Assembly (NCBI RefSeq): GCF_036116635.1
Contig: NZ_CP107995.1
Location: 2,356,001 to 2,420,000 of the forward strand
Length of the DNA stretch: 64,000 nt
Direction of reading: 5' to 3'
DNA from: Amycolatopsis sp. NBC_00345
GTDB lineage: Bacteria; Actinomycetota; Actinomycetes; Mycobacteriales; Pseudonocardiaceae
Part shown: positions 35,436 to 43,938 of the stretch, piece by piece
Layout of the letters: each line of letters opens with the position of its first letter
Numbering within the stretch: the stretch's first letter is position 1
Made by a program: the position numbers and the translations under genes
The notes under the pieces: model-generated
What the model saw: the letters and a program-made list of their open reading frames with translations, nothing else
The model's database searches: none
Told to the model about the DNA's origin: nothing

Positions 35436-35704
35436 GCGCTCAACGCCGCGCGCCGCGGGTACCGGGCGGACCGCCACCGGGCGGGGCCGCGGGAACGAAG
35501 GCGGCCGGCGGCCGGGCTCGTGCGGCGGCGATCCGGCCCCCGACACCCACCGAAGCGGCTTCCCCCGAGGTCCGGCCCTCCGCACCCTCCACAGTGGCTT
35601 CCGCCGAAGTCCCGGCCTTCGGGCCGCCAAGGCCGCTGCGGCCGAGGCGGCCTCCCGCCCCGGCCGCGCTGAATCCGCCACGCAGAAAGGATTTTCCGGC
35701 ATGA
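35432..35704 (+). CDS. 90-aa Pro/Ala/Arg-rich small open frame with ATGA overlaps at both ends
   Basis: ATG 35432 overlaps the previous stop (ATGA) and its own stop overlaps the next ATG (ATGA at 35701). The product is basic and low in complexity (starts MSAQRRAPRVPGGPPPGG, ends PPRRKDFPA), with no recognisable fold. Double coupling suggests it is translated, but the composition could be that of a spacer. The following transporter has its own ribosome site AAAGGA inside this frame. Function unknown. Confidence 0.4.
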   Translation: MSAQRRAPRVPGGPPPGGAAGTKAAGGRARAAAIRPPTPTEAASPEVRPSAPSTVASAEVPAFGPPRPLRPRRPPAPAALNPPRRKDFPA

Positions 35705-36981
35705 CCGTCGTACCGTCCGCGGGCTCGGTCCGTGGGTCCCGGCTGATCGTCGCGGGTGGCAACTTCCTCCAGTTCTTCGACTGGATCCTGTACTCGCTGC
35801 TGGCGCCGGTGTTCGCGACCCAGTTCTTCGGCGGCGACCGGCTGAGCGCGGCCTTCCAGGCGTTCCTGGTCTACGGCGGCAGCCTGCTGCTGCGCCCGCT
35901 GGGCGGCGCGCTGGTCGGCCGGTTCGCCGACCGGCACGGCCGGCGGCGGGCGCTGATGATCGGGGTCGGCGCGGCGGGGGTGGCGTCGCTGGCGATCGCG
36001 GTGCTGCCGGGCCGGTCGACGATCGGGGTGGCCGCACCGGTGCTGCTCGTGCTGGCGCGGGCGCTCGCGGCGCTCGCGTTCGGCGGTGAATGGCCCACCG
36101 CGGTGACCTACCTGATGGAATCGGCCCGGCGGGGCACCCGGCTGGTGCAGGGCAGCTACTTCGTGCTGACGTGCACTGCGGGCGGGTTCGCGGCCTCGGC
36201 ACTGGGCACGCTGATGTCGGCGACGCTGGGGCCGGCCGCGCTGCAGGACTGGGGCTGGCGGGTGCCGTTCGCGGTCGCCGGGGTCACGTCGCTGGTGCTG
36301 TGCGTGCTACGGCGGGGCCTGGCCGAGACACCGGCCTACCTCGGCGCCGGGCCGGTGGAGCCGGCCGAGCGGCGCCCGGGGAGCATCCGGCCGGCGCTCG
36401 CGGTGGCGGCGCTGGCCGCGGCGGCCTCGGTCACGACAACCACGTTCTCCGTCACGGTGCCGGCCATCGCCCAGGATCGGCTGGGCGCGTCGCCCACGGT
36501 CGTTCTCGGTGCCAACACCGTGGTCACCGGGGCGCTGGTGGTGCTCGTGCTGCCGATCGGGCTGCTGGCTCAGCGATTCGGCCTGCACCGGACGCTGGCG
36601 TTCACCAGCATCGGGTTCGTGGTGGCCGTTCCGGCCCTGTACCTGACGATCCGGCCGACCTTCGGCGGGCTGCTGCTGGCGTCCGGCGTCGGGATGCTGC
36701 TGTCCACCACACAGGGGGTCACGCTGCCGGAAGCCATGGCGTCGGTGTTCCCCGCCCGGCGGCGCGGGTTCGGAGTCGGGCTGTCACAAGGCATCGCGGA
36801 CGCCGTGTTCGGCGGGTTCGCTCCCTCCGCGGCCCTGGCGCTGGCGGCCTCCGGCCGTGACGGCTGGTACGTGGCCATCGTGTGCGGGCTGGTGCTCCTC
36901 GGCTGGGGCGCGATCGCGGTGGTGCTGCGCAGCACGGCCGGCCACCAGCTGGACCCACTGCCGACGGACGTCACGGTTTGA
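35701..36981 (+). CDS. MFS transporter, metabolite:H+ symporter type
   Basis: A 426-aa, 12-TM protein of the MHS (ProP/ShiA-like) group: NFLQFFDWILYSLLAPVFAT, the loop motif GRFADRHGRRRALM, and FGGEWPTAVTYLMESARR. These carriers usually take up organic acids or zwitterions, though within a cluster it may export the product or import a precursor. Its stop shares one base with the start of the next gene. Confidence 0.87.
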   Translation: MTVVPSAGSVRGSRLIVAGGNFLQFFDWILYSLLAPVFATQFFGGDRLSAAFQAFLVYGGSLLLRPLGGALVGRFADRHGRRRALMIGVGAAGVASLAIAVLPGRSTIGVAAPVLLVLARALAALAFGGEWPTAVTYLMESARRGTRLVQGSYFVLTCTAGGFAASALGTLMSATLGPAALQDWGWRVPFAVAGVTSLVLCVLRRGLAETPAYLGAGPVEPAERRPGSIRPALAVAALAAAASVTTTTFSVTVPAIAQDRLGASPTVVLGANTVVTGALVVLVLPIGLLAQRFGLHRTLAFTSIGFVVAVPALYLTIRPTFGGLLLASGVGMLLSTTQGVTLPEAMASVFPARRRGFGVGLSQGIADAVFGGFAPSAALALAASGRDGWYVAIVCGLVLLGWGAIAVVLRSTAGHQLDPLPTDVTV

Positions 36982-38624
36982 TGGGCCCGCTTCTCGCCGC
37001 CGCCGGCGTGGTGCTGGCGCTGTCCGGCGTCACGGTGCTGGCGGCGTCCGGCAAGGCCCGGCGCCGGCTCGGTTCGCGGAATTCGGCCCTGCGCGCGGTG
37101 GCCGAGGAGCTGCGCGGCCGGCCCGAGGCCGCGGGCGAGGTCGTGGACGTGGCCGCGGGGGACCTGGTGCCGGGTGACGCCCAGGTCGAGGACGGGCGCG
37201 CGGTGGTGCGGGACCTGCCGTTCCCCGGCACGGACCTCGTCCGGGAGCGCGGGGGCGAGCGGTCGGCGGTGACCGGCGGGGCCCGGATCGTCGAGGGGCG
37301 GCTGCGGGTGCGGCTGCTGAGTTCCGGGCCCGGATCGATCGTCGCCTGTGCCGCCGCCGTGACGGCTCCGGCGGCGGTTTCGCCCGTCGTCGGGTGCGCG
37401 GGGGTGCTGCTGCTCGCCGCCGGCGCCGCGGCCGGGGTGCCGCCGCTCGCCGCCGTGCTGGCGGTGCTCGGTGTGCTGCTGGCCTGGCGGCCGTTGCGGC
37501 GTCTCGTCTTCGTGCTCGGGCTCGCGGACCTCGCTGAGGGTGGGTTGCTGGCCAGGAATGCGGACGTCGCGCCGGCCATCGCGGGCGTGGAGGTCCTGCT
37601 GATGGACAAGAACGGGACGCTGACCCACGGGCAGCGCCGGGCCCAGTCGCTGGTGGCGGTCCCCGGAGTCGGCGCGACCGACCTCGCGCGCGCCGTCGTG
37701 CTCGCCGGCTTCGCCGATGAGACACCGGAAGGCGTGTCCTCGATCGAACTGGTGGCGCGCGAACACGGGGCCGATGCGGCGGCGCCGCCGGACGGCGGGT
37801 GGTCGGCGGTGCCGTTCACGCCGCAGACCCGGATCAGCGGGGTGGACCTCGACGACGGGACCCAGCTGCGCAAGGGGGCCAGGGCGGCCATGCGGGAGTG
37901 GTCGGCGGCGCGGGGACTGGCCTGGCCGGCCGAACTGGACGACCTGCTCGACGAGTACGAGGCCGCCGCGATGACCGCGCTGGTCGTCGGCGACTCGCGG
38001 GCCGGGCTGCTCGGTGCCGTCGCGTTCGGCGCGCCCGTCCGTGCCCGTGTGGCGGCCGGAATCGCCGAGGTGCGGAGCCTCGGCGTCGACGTCGTGCTGC
38101 TCACCGGGGACAGCCCGGCCGTGGCCCGGCAGATGGGCCGCCTCGTCGGTGTAAGCGACGTGGTCGCCGAGGCCGACCCCGAGGCCAAGGTGGCGGCCGT
38201 CGCGGCATGGCGGTCGCGGCCCGCGGTGGTCGCGATGGTCGGTGACGGTGACAACGACGCGCCGGCGCTCGCCGCGTCGCAGCTCGGCATCGCGCCGCAC
38301 AGCGGGCTTCCCGGCGCGAAAGCCGTGGCCGACGTCATCGACCTCGATTCCGACCCGGGCAAGCTGGGCTGGGCGATCACGCTGATGCGGGCACGGGCGG
38401 CGGAGGCCGGGTCGCTCGTGACGTACGCCCGGACCGCCCTCGTGCTGGCCGTCCTCGGGGCCGTGGGCACCGCGCTGACCGGATCCGCCGTCGTCGTGGC
38501 CGCGATCGCGGCGGCCGTGCTCGCGATCGCGGCCGTGCGGGCCGTGAACCGGCCCGGTGTGCCGAGACCACACCCGGCCCGACCACCATCGTCCACAAGG
38601 GAGGCATTATGGCCGCTCCGGTGA
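36981..38624 (+). CDS. Degenerate stand-alone KdpB-like P-type ATPase
   Basis: A 547-aa protein recognisable as KdpB-derived by FADETPEGVSSIELV, FTPQTRISGVDLDDGTQLRK, VGDGDNDAPALAASQLGIA and DLDSDPGKLG, and by the actuator-type GGERSAVTGGARIV. The phosphorylation motif is D209-K-N-G-T instead of DKTGT, the TGES dephosphorylation loop is replaced, and the transmembrane part is reduced to a few hydrophobic stretches (normal KdpB is about 680 aa). No kdpA, kdpC or kdpF is present. An active potassium pump is very unlikely; a repurposed nucleotide-binding or phosphatase-like membrane protein is possible. Confidence 0.8.
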   Translation: MGPLLAAAGVVLALSGVTVLAASGKARRRLGSRNSALRAVAEELRGRPEAAGEVVDVAAGDLVPGDAQVEDGRAVVRDLPFPGTDLVRERGGERSAVTGGARIVEGRLRVRLLSSGPGSIVACAAAVTAPAAVSPVVGCAGVLLLAAGAAAGVPPLAAVLAVLGVLLAWRPLRRLVFVLGLADLAEGGLLARNADVAPAIAGVEVLLMDKNGTLTHGQRRAQSLVAVPGVGATDLARAVVLAGFADETPEGVSSIELVAREHGADAAAPPDGGWSAVPFTPQTRISGVDLDDGTQLRKGARAAMREWSAARGLAWPAELDDLLDEYEAAAMTALVVGDSRAGLLGAVAFGAPVRARVAAGIAEVRSLGVDVVLLTGDSPAVARQMGRLVGVSDVVAEADPEAKVAAVAAWRSRPAVVAMVGDGDNDAPALAASQLGIAPHSGLPGAKAVADVIDLDSDPGKLGWAITLMRARAAEAGSLVTYARTALVLAVLGAVGTALTGSAVVVAAIAAAVLAIAAVRAVNRPGVPRPHPARPPSSTREALWPLR

Positions 38625-39802
38625 TCCGCGAGCCGGACTTCCCGTTTACCCGCACCGATCCGCTCTCGCCGCCGCCCGAGGTGGCCGCGTTGCGCGCGGC
38701 GGCCCCGGTGACGGCCGTGCGGCTGGCCGGCGGCCAGCGGGCGTGGCTGGTGACCCGGCACGCGGACGTGCGCGCCGTGCTCGGGGACCCCCGGTTCAGC
38801 TCGGACATCTCGCGCCCGGGTTTCCCGGCGGTCCAGGCGGCCGCGCCGGCCGCGGTGCCCCCGGCCGCGTTCATGGCACTCGACCCACCGCGGCACACCC
38901 GCTACCGGTCCGCGCTCATCAACGAATTCGGCACCCGGCGGATCGCGGCGCTGCGACCGGCCATCCGCACGCTCGTGGACGAGCGGATCGCGCGGATGCG
39001 GGCCGCCGGCGGGCCGGCCGACCTGGTCGAGCACCTCGCGCTGCCGGTGCCGTCCCTGGTCATCTGCGCGTTGCTCGGTGTGCCCTTCGACCACGTCGAC
39101 TACTTCCAGCAGCGCTCCCGCGTGGTGCTCAGCCGCTCCGCGACCACCGGCGAGGTGAGCCGCGCCAACCGGGAACTGGCCGAGCTGATCGCGGGGGTGA
39201 TCGAGGCCAAGCGCGGCGAGCCGGGTGACGACGTGCTCAGCCGGCTGATCCGGCACGAGGCCGCCTTCACCGTCGAGGAGATGACCACGATGGCCGTCGT
39301 CCTGCTCACCGCGGGGCACGAGACCACCGCCAGCATGATCTCGTTCGGAGTGCTGAACCTGGTGCGGGAGCCGGGGGTCTGGGCGGCGATGGCCCGGCAT
39401 CCGGAGCGGGCCGGGCCGGTGGTCGAGGAACTGCTGAGGCTGCTGACGGTCATCCAGTTCGGGGTGCCGCGGATGGCGACCGCGGACCTGGTGCTCGGCG
39501 GCGTGCGGATCAGGGCCGGCGACGGCGTCATCGCGTTGCTGGCCGGCGGCAACCTCGATCCGGACGCTTACCCCGACCCCGGCCGGCTGGACCCGCAACG
39601 CTCCGGCCCGCGCCATCTCGCCTTCGGCCACGGAATACACCTGTGCCTCGGCCACTCGCTCGCCAGAGCCGAGCTGGCGATCGTTTTCGAGGCTGCGTTC
39701 CGGGCATTTCCCGGTCTCAGAATGGCGGACCCCGGACAGCGGGTGGAGTTCGACGAAAACGCGTTCGTATACGGCCCGGAAAAGCTGATAGTCGACTGGT
39801 AG
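38609..39802 (+). CDS. Cytochrome P450 (first)
   Basis: A 397-aa soluble P450 with the full set: I-helix TAGHETT (234-240), K-helix ExxR in VVEELLRLL, and haem loop FGHGIHLCLG with Cys346. ATG 38609 has AAGGGAGG upstream and overlaps the preceding gene by 16 bp. It probably hydroxylates or couples the cluster intermediate with ferredoxin partners encoded elsewhere. It is directly followed by the intergenic region that holds the tiny peptide gene. Confidence 0.93.
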   Translation: MAAPVIREPDFPFTRTDPLSPPPEVAALRAAAPVTAVRLAGGQRAWLVTRHADVRAVLGDPRFSSDISRPGFPAVQAAAPAAVPPAAFMALDPPRHTRYRSALINEFGTRRIAALRPAIRTLVDERIARMRAAGGPADLVEHLALPVPSLVICALLGVPFDHVDYFQQRSRVVLSRSATTGEVSRANRELAELIAGVIEAKRGEPGDDVLSRLIRHEAAFTVEEMTTMAVVLLTAGHETTASMISFGVLNLVREPGVWAAMARHPERAGPVVEELLRLLTVIQFGVPRMATADLVLGGVRIRAGDGVIALLAGGNLDPDAYPDPGRLDPQRSGPRHLAFGHGIHLCLGHSLARAELAIVFEAAFRAFPGLRMADPGQRVEFDENAFVYGPEKLIVDW

Positions 39803-39854
39803 GACGCGGTAGAACACGCTGGCGCGCCTGGTGAAAACCACACCGGACGCGCTA

Positions 39855-39871
39855 TTTGGCGTATTCAAAAA
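39855..39871 (+). promoter_or_regulatory. Candidate cluster motif, copy 1
   Basis: TTTGGCGTATTCAAAAA matches a second copy at 44067 at 14 of 17 positions, same orientation, consensus TTTGGCGTAYYCAWAAA. Both copies lie in short intergenic regions in front of cluster genes. It could be an activator site for the LuxR-type or another regulator. Confidence 0.45.
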
Positions 39872-39909
39872 CAATGATTGAGGCAATCGAGGTAATCTGA
39901 TTTCGTGTC

Positions 39910-39938
39910 TTGACACCAGGCGGTCCAGGTTGAATTAT
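39910..39938 (+). promoter_or_regulatory. Probable promoter of the 30-aa peptide gene
   Basis: A perfect -35 hexamer TTGACA (39910-39915), a 17-bp spacer and AATTAT (39933-39938; four of six matches to TATAAT). Transcription would start near 39945, leaving about 40 nt before ATG 39984. It gives the peptide gene its own start independent of the upstream run. Confidence 0.6.
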
Positions 39939-39983
39939 TTGGACTGTCCGCATTTCATTAACCGTCGGTAGAGGAGGTGAAAT

Positions 39984-40076
39984 ATGTTTGACATGGACAA
40001 TTTTGCCCGCGAGGTGATCGACCTGGTCGACGACTCCGGCCGGCTCGAGGTCCTGCTGCGCGGCGAGACCAACTGA
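39984..40076 (+). CDS. 30-aa acidic peptide, candidate precursor or scaffold peptide
   Basis: ATG 39984 is preceded by AGGAGGTGA, a 9-nt perfect match to the 16S anti-Shine-Dalgarno end, with a 4-nt gap. The product starts MFDMDNFARE, continues with an amphipathic acidic helix-like middle, and ends LLRGETN; it has no Cys, Trp, Tyr, Ser-rich or Thr-rich core. It stands between a P450 gene and an ABC exporter and is followed within 7 bp by a strong hairpin, the usual layout of ribosomal-peptide precursors. It does not match PqqA, MftA, lanthipeptide, lasso or biarylitide precursors that I know. A leader peptide for attenuation is the main alternative. Confidence 0.65.
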   Translation: MFDMDNFAREVIDLVDDSGRLEVLLRGETN

Positions 40077-40082
40077 TCCGAG

Positions 40083-40120
40083 CGGGTGGGGTGCGGCGTC
40101 GCGACGGCGCACCCCACCCG
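40083..40120 (+). terminator. 13-bp hairpin just after the peptide gene
   Basis: Arms 40083-40095 (CGGGTGGGGTGCG) and 40108-40120 are exact reverse complements; the 12-base loop itself contains CGTCG/CGACG. There is no U-run, so it may act as a partial terminator or a transcript stabiliser that gives more peptide mRNA than exporter mRNA. Confidence 0.65.
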
Positions 40121-40148
40121 TCGCGTCGTCTTGGAGGAAGAGGTTCCG

Positions 40149-41048
40149 GTGCTCGAAGTGGACGACGTGACGAGGACGTTCCGCGGCAGCCGCGGGCGGA
40201 CGGTGCACGCGCTGCGCGGTGTCCGGATGAGCGCGGCGGCCGGCGAGGTGGTCGGGCTGCTCGGCCTCAACGGCGCCGGGAAGACGACCCTGGCCAAGGT
40301 CATCGCCACGCTGCTGCTGCCCACCACCGGAACCGTGCGCGTGGACGGGCTCGACGTCGTCGCGCAGCCACGCCGGGCCCGGGCGGCCCTGTCGGTCGTG
40401 CTCGGCGGCGACCGGGGGCTGTACCAGCGGCTCGACGCCCGCGAGAACATCCGGTTCTTCGCCACGCTCAGCGGGGTGTCCCGGCGTGATCTGGCCGCCC
40501 GGTGCGAGGAGGCGCTGGAGGCGGTCCACCTCGGGCACGTCGCGAACCGCGCCGTGCAGACCTACTCGCGCGGGATGCGCCAGCGGCTGCACCTGGCGAT
40601 CGGGCTGGTCGCCCGGCCGCGGCTGCTGCTGCTCGACGAGCCGACCGTCGGCCTGGACCCCATCGAGGCGCAGAGCATCCGCGACACGGTCGCGGCCATG
40701 CGCCGTGACGGCACGTGCATCGTGCTGACCAGCCATTACCTCGCCGACATCGAACAGCTCGCCGACCGCGTGGTCATCCTGGACGAGGGGCGGACGCTGC
40801 TCGACCTGCCGCTGCCGGAGCTGATCGCCCGCGCCCGCGCGGTCGCCAGGGTCACCATCAGCGGCACCGACCAGGACCGCCGCTGGACCACCGAACTGCA
40901 CCTGCCGGAGTGGACGCCGGCGGCGTTGCACGGGCTGGCCGACCAGTGGCCGGCCGGGCGGATCACCGACGTCCAGGTCAGTCACGCGCGGCTGGAGGAC
41001 GTGTTCCGGGAGTTGACCGCGGCGCGCGCCGAACGGGTCGCCCGATGA
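40149..41048 (+). CDS. ABC transporter ATP-binding protein (DrrA-like)
   Basis: A 299-aa ATPase with Walker A GLNGAGKTT, signature YSRGMRQR (a variant of LSGGQ usual in this exporter group), Walker B LLLLDEPTVGLDP and the switch His in LTSHYL. The C-terminal extension fits the DrrA/CcmA exporter type. GTG 40149 has TTGGAGGAAGAGG in front. It overlaps the next permease gene by ATGA and with two permeases forms a complete type-2 exporter. Confidence 0.92.
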   Translation: MLEVDDVTRTFRGSRGRTVHALRGVRMSAAAGEVVGLLGLNGAGKTTLAKVIATLLLPTTGTVRVDGLDVVAQPRRARAALSVVLGGDRGLYQRLDARENIRFFATLSGVSRRDLAARCEEALEAVHLGHVANRAVQTYSRGMRQRLHLAIGLVARPRLLLLDEPTVGLDPIEAQSIRDTVAAMRRDGTCIVLTSHYLADIEQLADRVVILDEGRTLLDLPLPELIARARAVARVTISGTDQDRRWTTELHLPEWTPAALHGLADQWPAGRITDVQVSHARLEDVFRELTAARAERVAR

Positions 41049-41812
41049 GCTCGCCGGCGGTCCGGGCGCTGGGCGCGTCCGCCCGGGTCCAGTTCCGCAA
41101 CACCCCCGCCGTGCACGTGGTGGTGTCCGGTGTGCTGCAACCGCTCGCGTTCGCCGTGGTGGCCCTGCTGGCGGATCGGGGGACATCGGCGGACCCGGCC
41201 ACGCTGGTGCTCGGCGCCGGGTTGCTCGGGCTGTGGTCGTCGGTGCTCTGGCAGGCGAGTTTCGCGCTGCGCACCGAGGTCTGGCAGGGCACGCTGGCCG
41301 GCATCCTGAGCCGGCCCGCCGGCTTCGCCGGGGTACTGCTGGGCAAGAGCGCCGTGGGGGCGGTGTGCGGCGCGGTGCCGGTCACGCTGACGTGCGCGCT
41401 GCTGCTGGTCGTGCTGCGCGTGCCACTGCCCGTCGCGCATCCGGTGGAGTTCGTGGTGGCCGCCGTCTCGGCCGTGGTGGCCGCCGTGCCGTTGAGCGTG
41501 CTGCTGGCCTCCTCGTTCCTGCTGACCCGCTCGGCGGCCCGGCTGAGCGAGAACCTGGCGTACCCGGTGTTCATCCTCAGCGGGATGTTCGTGCCGCTCG
41601 GGGTTCTGCCCGGCTGGCTGCGGCCGGTGGCCTCGGTGTTCCCCTACCGGTGGAGCGCGGACCTCTTCACCGCGACCCGGCTGGGCGGGCGCACCGGGCC
41701 GGACTGGCTGTGGTTCGCGGTGACCGCGGCGGGGTGGTCGGCACTGGCCGCGGCCGCGGTGGCCGCGGTGCTGCACCGGGCGCGAAGGGCGGGCACTCTT
41801 GAGCTGGGCTGA
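41045..41812 (+). CDS. ABC-2 type permease, subunit 1
   Basis: A 255-aa membrane protein with about six hydrophobic segments; the motif LSENLAYPVFILSGMFVPLG before the fifth segment is typical of ABC-2 permeases. ATG 41045 overlaps the ATPase stop (ATGA). It pairs with subunit 2 to form the membrane channel. Confidence 0.88.
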   Translation: MSSPAVRALGASARVQFRNTPAVHVVVSGVLQPLAFAVVALLADRGTSADPATLVLGAGLLGLWSSVLWQASFALRTEVWQGTLAGILSRPAGFAGVLLGKSAVGAVCGAVPVTLTCALLLVVLRVPLPVAHPVEFVVAAVSAVVAAVPLSVLLASSFLLTRSAARLSENLAYPVFILSGMFVPLGVLPGWLRPVASVFPYRWSADLFTATRLGGRTGPDWLWFAVTAAGWSALAAAAVAAVLHRARRAGTLELG

Positions 41813-42584
41813 CTCGCCGGGCCGGGCGCGGGCGCTGGCTCGCGTCGCTTGGCGCGACTACCTCCGGCAGTACCCGCCGAGTGTCATCCTGCTGGCGCTG
41901 GCGCCGCGAGTGCTGACACAGGTCGCTTTCTGGACGTTGCTGGCGCGCGCCGCCGGCGGTCCGGACAGCGCGCGTTACGCGATGGCCGGCGCGATCGGGC
42001 AGGTCGTGGTGTCCACCATGGTGGGACGCGCGTCCGACGTGGTGCTGGAGGACGCCGTACAGGGGTTGTCCATACCGTTGCGGCTGGGCCGCACGGGCCC
42101 GGTGACCGTGGTGTTCGCCCGGTGGCTGGTGTACACCCCCGAGGCGATGCTGGCCGGGCTGCTGGCCGTGGTGGTCGCGCCGCCGCTGCTGGGTGAGCCG
42201 GAACTGCTGGGGCCGTTGCTGGGACGGTTGCCCGAACTGCTCGCGCTCGCGCTCGCCTCGGCGTGCTTCGGCGTGTTCGTCGCCTCGGCCGCGGCCTTTT
42301 CCGGGCGCGCCCAGACCGGCGTGCTCGCGGCGAACGCGGCCACGTACCTGACGCTGGTCGTGTGCGGCGTGGTGGCTCCGCTGCCCGATCTGCCGGTGCT
42401 GCGCGAGATCGCCGCGGTGCTGCCGATGACGCATGGGATCGGCGCGCTTCGCTCGGCAGCGCCGGGCCCGGAGCTCCGCGCGGAGGCGGTGACCGCGCTG
42501 GCCTGGCTGGCGCTCGCCGTCGTGGCGATCCGGGCCCGCTCCCGGCGGGCGGCGGGAACGGGCGGCGACGATGACCAGTTCTAG
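41799..42584 (+). CDS. ABC-2 type permease, subunit 2
   Basis: A 261-aa membrane protein starting MSWADSPGRARALARVAWRD at TTG 41799 inside the previous gene (14-bp overlap). It has about six membrane segments and a permease-type loop (AAVLPMTHGIGALRSAAP). Having two different permeases resembles exporters of antibiotics and peptides. Its stop lies 4 bp from the stop of the convergent adenylating enzyme. Confidence 0.85.
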   Translation: MSWADSPGRARALARVAWRDYLRQYPPSVILLALAPRVLTQVAFWTLLARAAGGPDSARYAMAGAIGQVVVSTMVGRASDVVLEDAVQGLSIPLRLGRTGPVTVVFARWLVYTPEAMLAGLLAVVVAPPLLGEPELLGPLLGRLPELLALALASACFGVFVASAAAFSGRAQTGVLAANAATYLTLVVCGVVAPLPDLPVLREIAAVLPMTHGIGALRSAAPGPELRAEAVTALAWLALAVVAIRARSRRAAGTGGDDDQF

Positions 42585-42588
42585 CGCT

Positions 42589-43938
42589 TCACCCGCGCCG
42601 CACGGTGAATCCGGCCACCCGGGCCCGGTCCGGTTCGAGTTCGACGCTGACTTCGCCCGCACCGCCGGCCACGGCCGTGCCGATCTCGGGGCAGCAGCCG
42701 AGGACCGCGGCGTGCAACCGGTCCCGCAGCTGCCCGGCCGCGGCGGGGAAGAGGTTCGGGTCGAACGCCGGGACCGCCCGGACGGCGATCCGGACCGGGC
42801 CGTCCGCGGTCCATTCGGTGCTCACCAGCGGGGCTCCGCCGTGCAGCGGCGAGGCGATCCGCTGGTGCAGCGGCGGCCGGGCGATCTCGGTGAACCGCTC
42901 GAGCGCGTCCCGCAACGCCCTGGGCCGCAGCACCACCCGGGTGCGGCCGCCTTCCCGGGCCACGGGGGTCTCGGCGCGGCGGCCGACGAACGACACGGTG
43001 ACCTCGTCCGGTTCGCAGCCACCCGCCACCCGCTCGACCAGGTCGCCGTTGTCGTACCTGATCAGCGGTTGCACCTGGGAGAAGGGGTACAGCTCGGTCA
43101 GCACCATCCGGCCGATGCCCCCGGCCACCGGCGAGTCGCCGTCCAGCGCCACGACCTGGGGCACCACGACCGGGTCGAAGTGCATCGCGTCGCACGCCGG
43201 GCAGACCGTCGCGCCGCCGACGACCTCGGACATGCTGTAGCGCTCCACGATGTCGGTCCCGGGCCCGAACACCGACCGCAGGTAGTCGCGGATGAGCGGG
43301 GACAGGTAGTCGCTGACGACCACGACCCGGGTGATGAAGCCGTCCCGGATCAGGCCGCGGCGGGCCAGGCCGGCGCCGAGCAGCATGAGGTCGCCCGGGT
43401 TGCCGGTGAGGTCGACGACCGCCCCGTCCAGGCCCGGGAACAGCGGGTCCGCGGCGAGCAGGTCGAGCGCGCGTTCCAGGTCGTTCCCGTCGACCAGCGC
43501 GAGGCTGAGCGTCCGGTCCGCGCCGGCGGTGCCCAGCAGGCTGGCGTGCGTCCGGGTGGTCAGCAGGGAGGCGTGCACGGTCGGCGCCGCGGCGCCGGCG
43601 CCGCGTTCGGCCGCGGCCTTGCGGATCGCCGTGCCGAAGTCGGCGTAGGCGCGCAGCTCCTCCGGCCCTCGGTAGCGCACGAACGGGCGCCCGGTGGAAC
43701 CACTGCTGCGGATGACCATCGTCGCTTTCCGGCCGGGATGCAGCACCGCGCCCGCCCCGCCGCCGGGACTCTCCTTCGTGATCACCGGAATGCGGTCCAG
43801 GGTCGTGACGTCCCACTCGTGCGAGTCGGCCGGGACGTCCGCCGACGACCACAGCGACGCGTAGAACGGGATTTCCCTGGCCTGCTCGATCGTGGGGGAC
43901 AGCAGGCTTTCCCTGAGTGCGGTCTTGCTCCTGGCCAT
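42589..43938 (-). CDS. PaaK/LuxE-like adenylate-forming enzyme
   Basis: A 449-aa protein of the phenylacetate-CoA ligase group. The AMP-binding loop is VIRSSGSTGRPFVRYRG; a zinc-type Cys/His segment VCPACDAMHFDP is typical of PaaK relatives; QVQPLIRYDNGDLVE matches the conserved motif near the hinge. It would activate a carboxylic acid as an adenylate, then pass it to CoA, a carrier or an amine. No carrier protein gene is nearby, so the peptide or a free amine could be the acceptor (speculation). GGGAGC lies before ATG 43938. Confidence 0.85.
   Translation of the reverse strand: MARSKTALRESLLSPTIEQAREIPFYASLWSSADVPADSHEWDVTTLDRIPVITKESPGGGAGAVLHPGRKATMVIRSSGSTGRPFVRYRGPEELRAYADFGTAIRKAAAERGAGAAAPTVHASLLTTRTHASLLGTAGADRTLSLALVDGNDLERALDLLAADPLFPGLDGAVVDLTGNPGDLMLLGAGLARRGLIRDGFITRVVVVSDYLSPLIRDYLRSVFGPGTDIVERYSMSEVVGGATVCPACDAMHFDPVVVPQVVALDGDSPVAGGIGRMVLTELYPFSQVQPLIRYDNGDLVERVAGGCEPDEVTVSFVGRRAETPVAREGGRTRVVLRPRALRDALERFTEIARPPLHQRIASPLHGGAPLVSTEWTADGPVRIAVRAVPAFDPNLFPAAAGQLRDRLHAAVLGCCPEIGTAVAGGAGEVSVELEPDRARVAGFTVRRG

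Noticed and set aside
36971..39916. A 981-codon reverse open frame opposite the KdpB-like and P450 genes
   Set aside because: Low-complexity Ser/Arg/Ala sequence, no ribosome site, and both genes on the other strand have clear domains.
39984..40076. Peptide as PqqA or mycofactocin precursor
   Set aside because: No Glu-x-x-x-Tyr core, no C-terminal Val-Tyr, and no PqqD-like or MftB/C-type partner genes nearby.
39984..40076. Peptide as a P450-crosslinked biarylitide/atropeptide precursor
   Set aside because: Its C-terminal part has no Tyr, Trp or His to crosslink.
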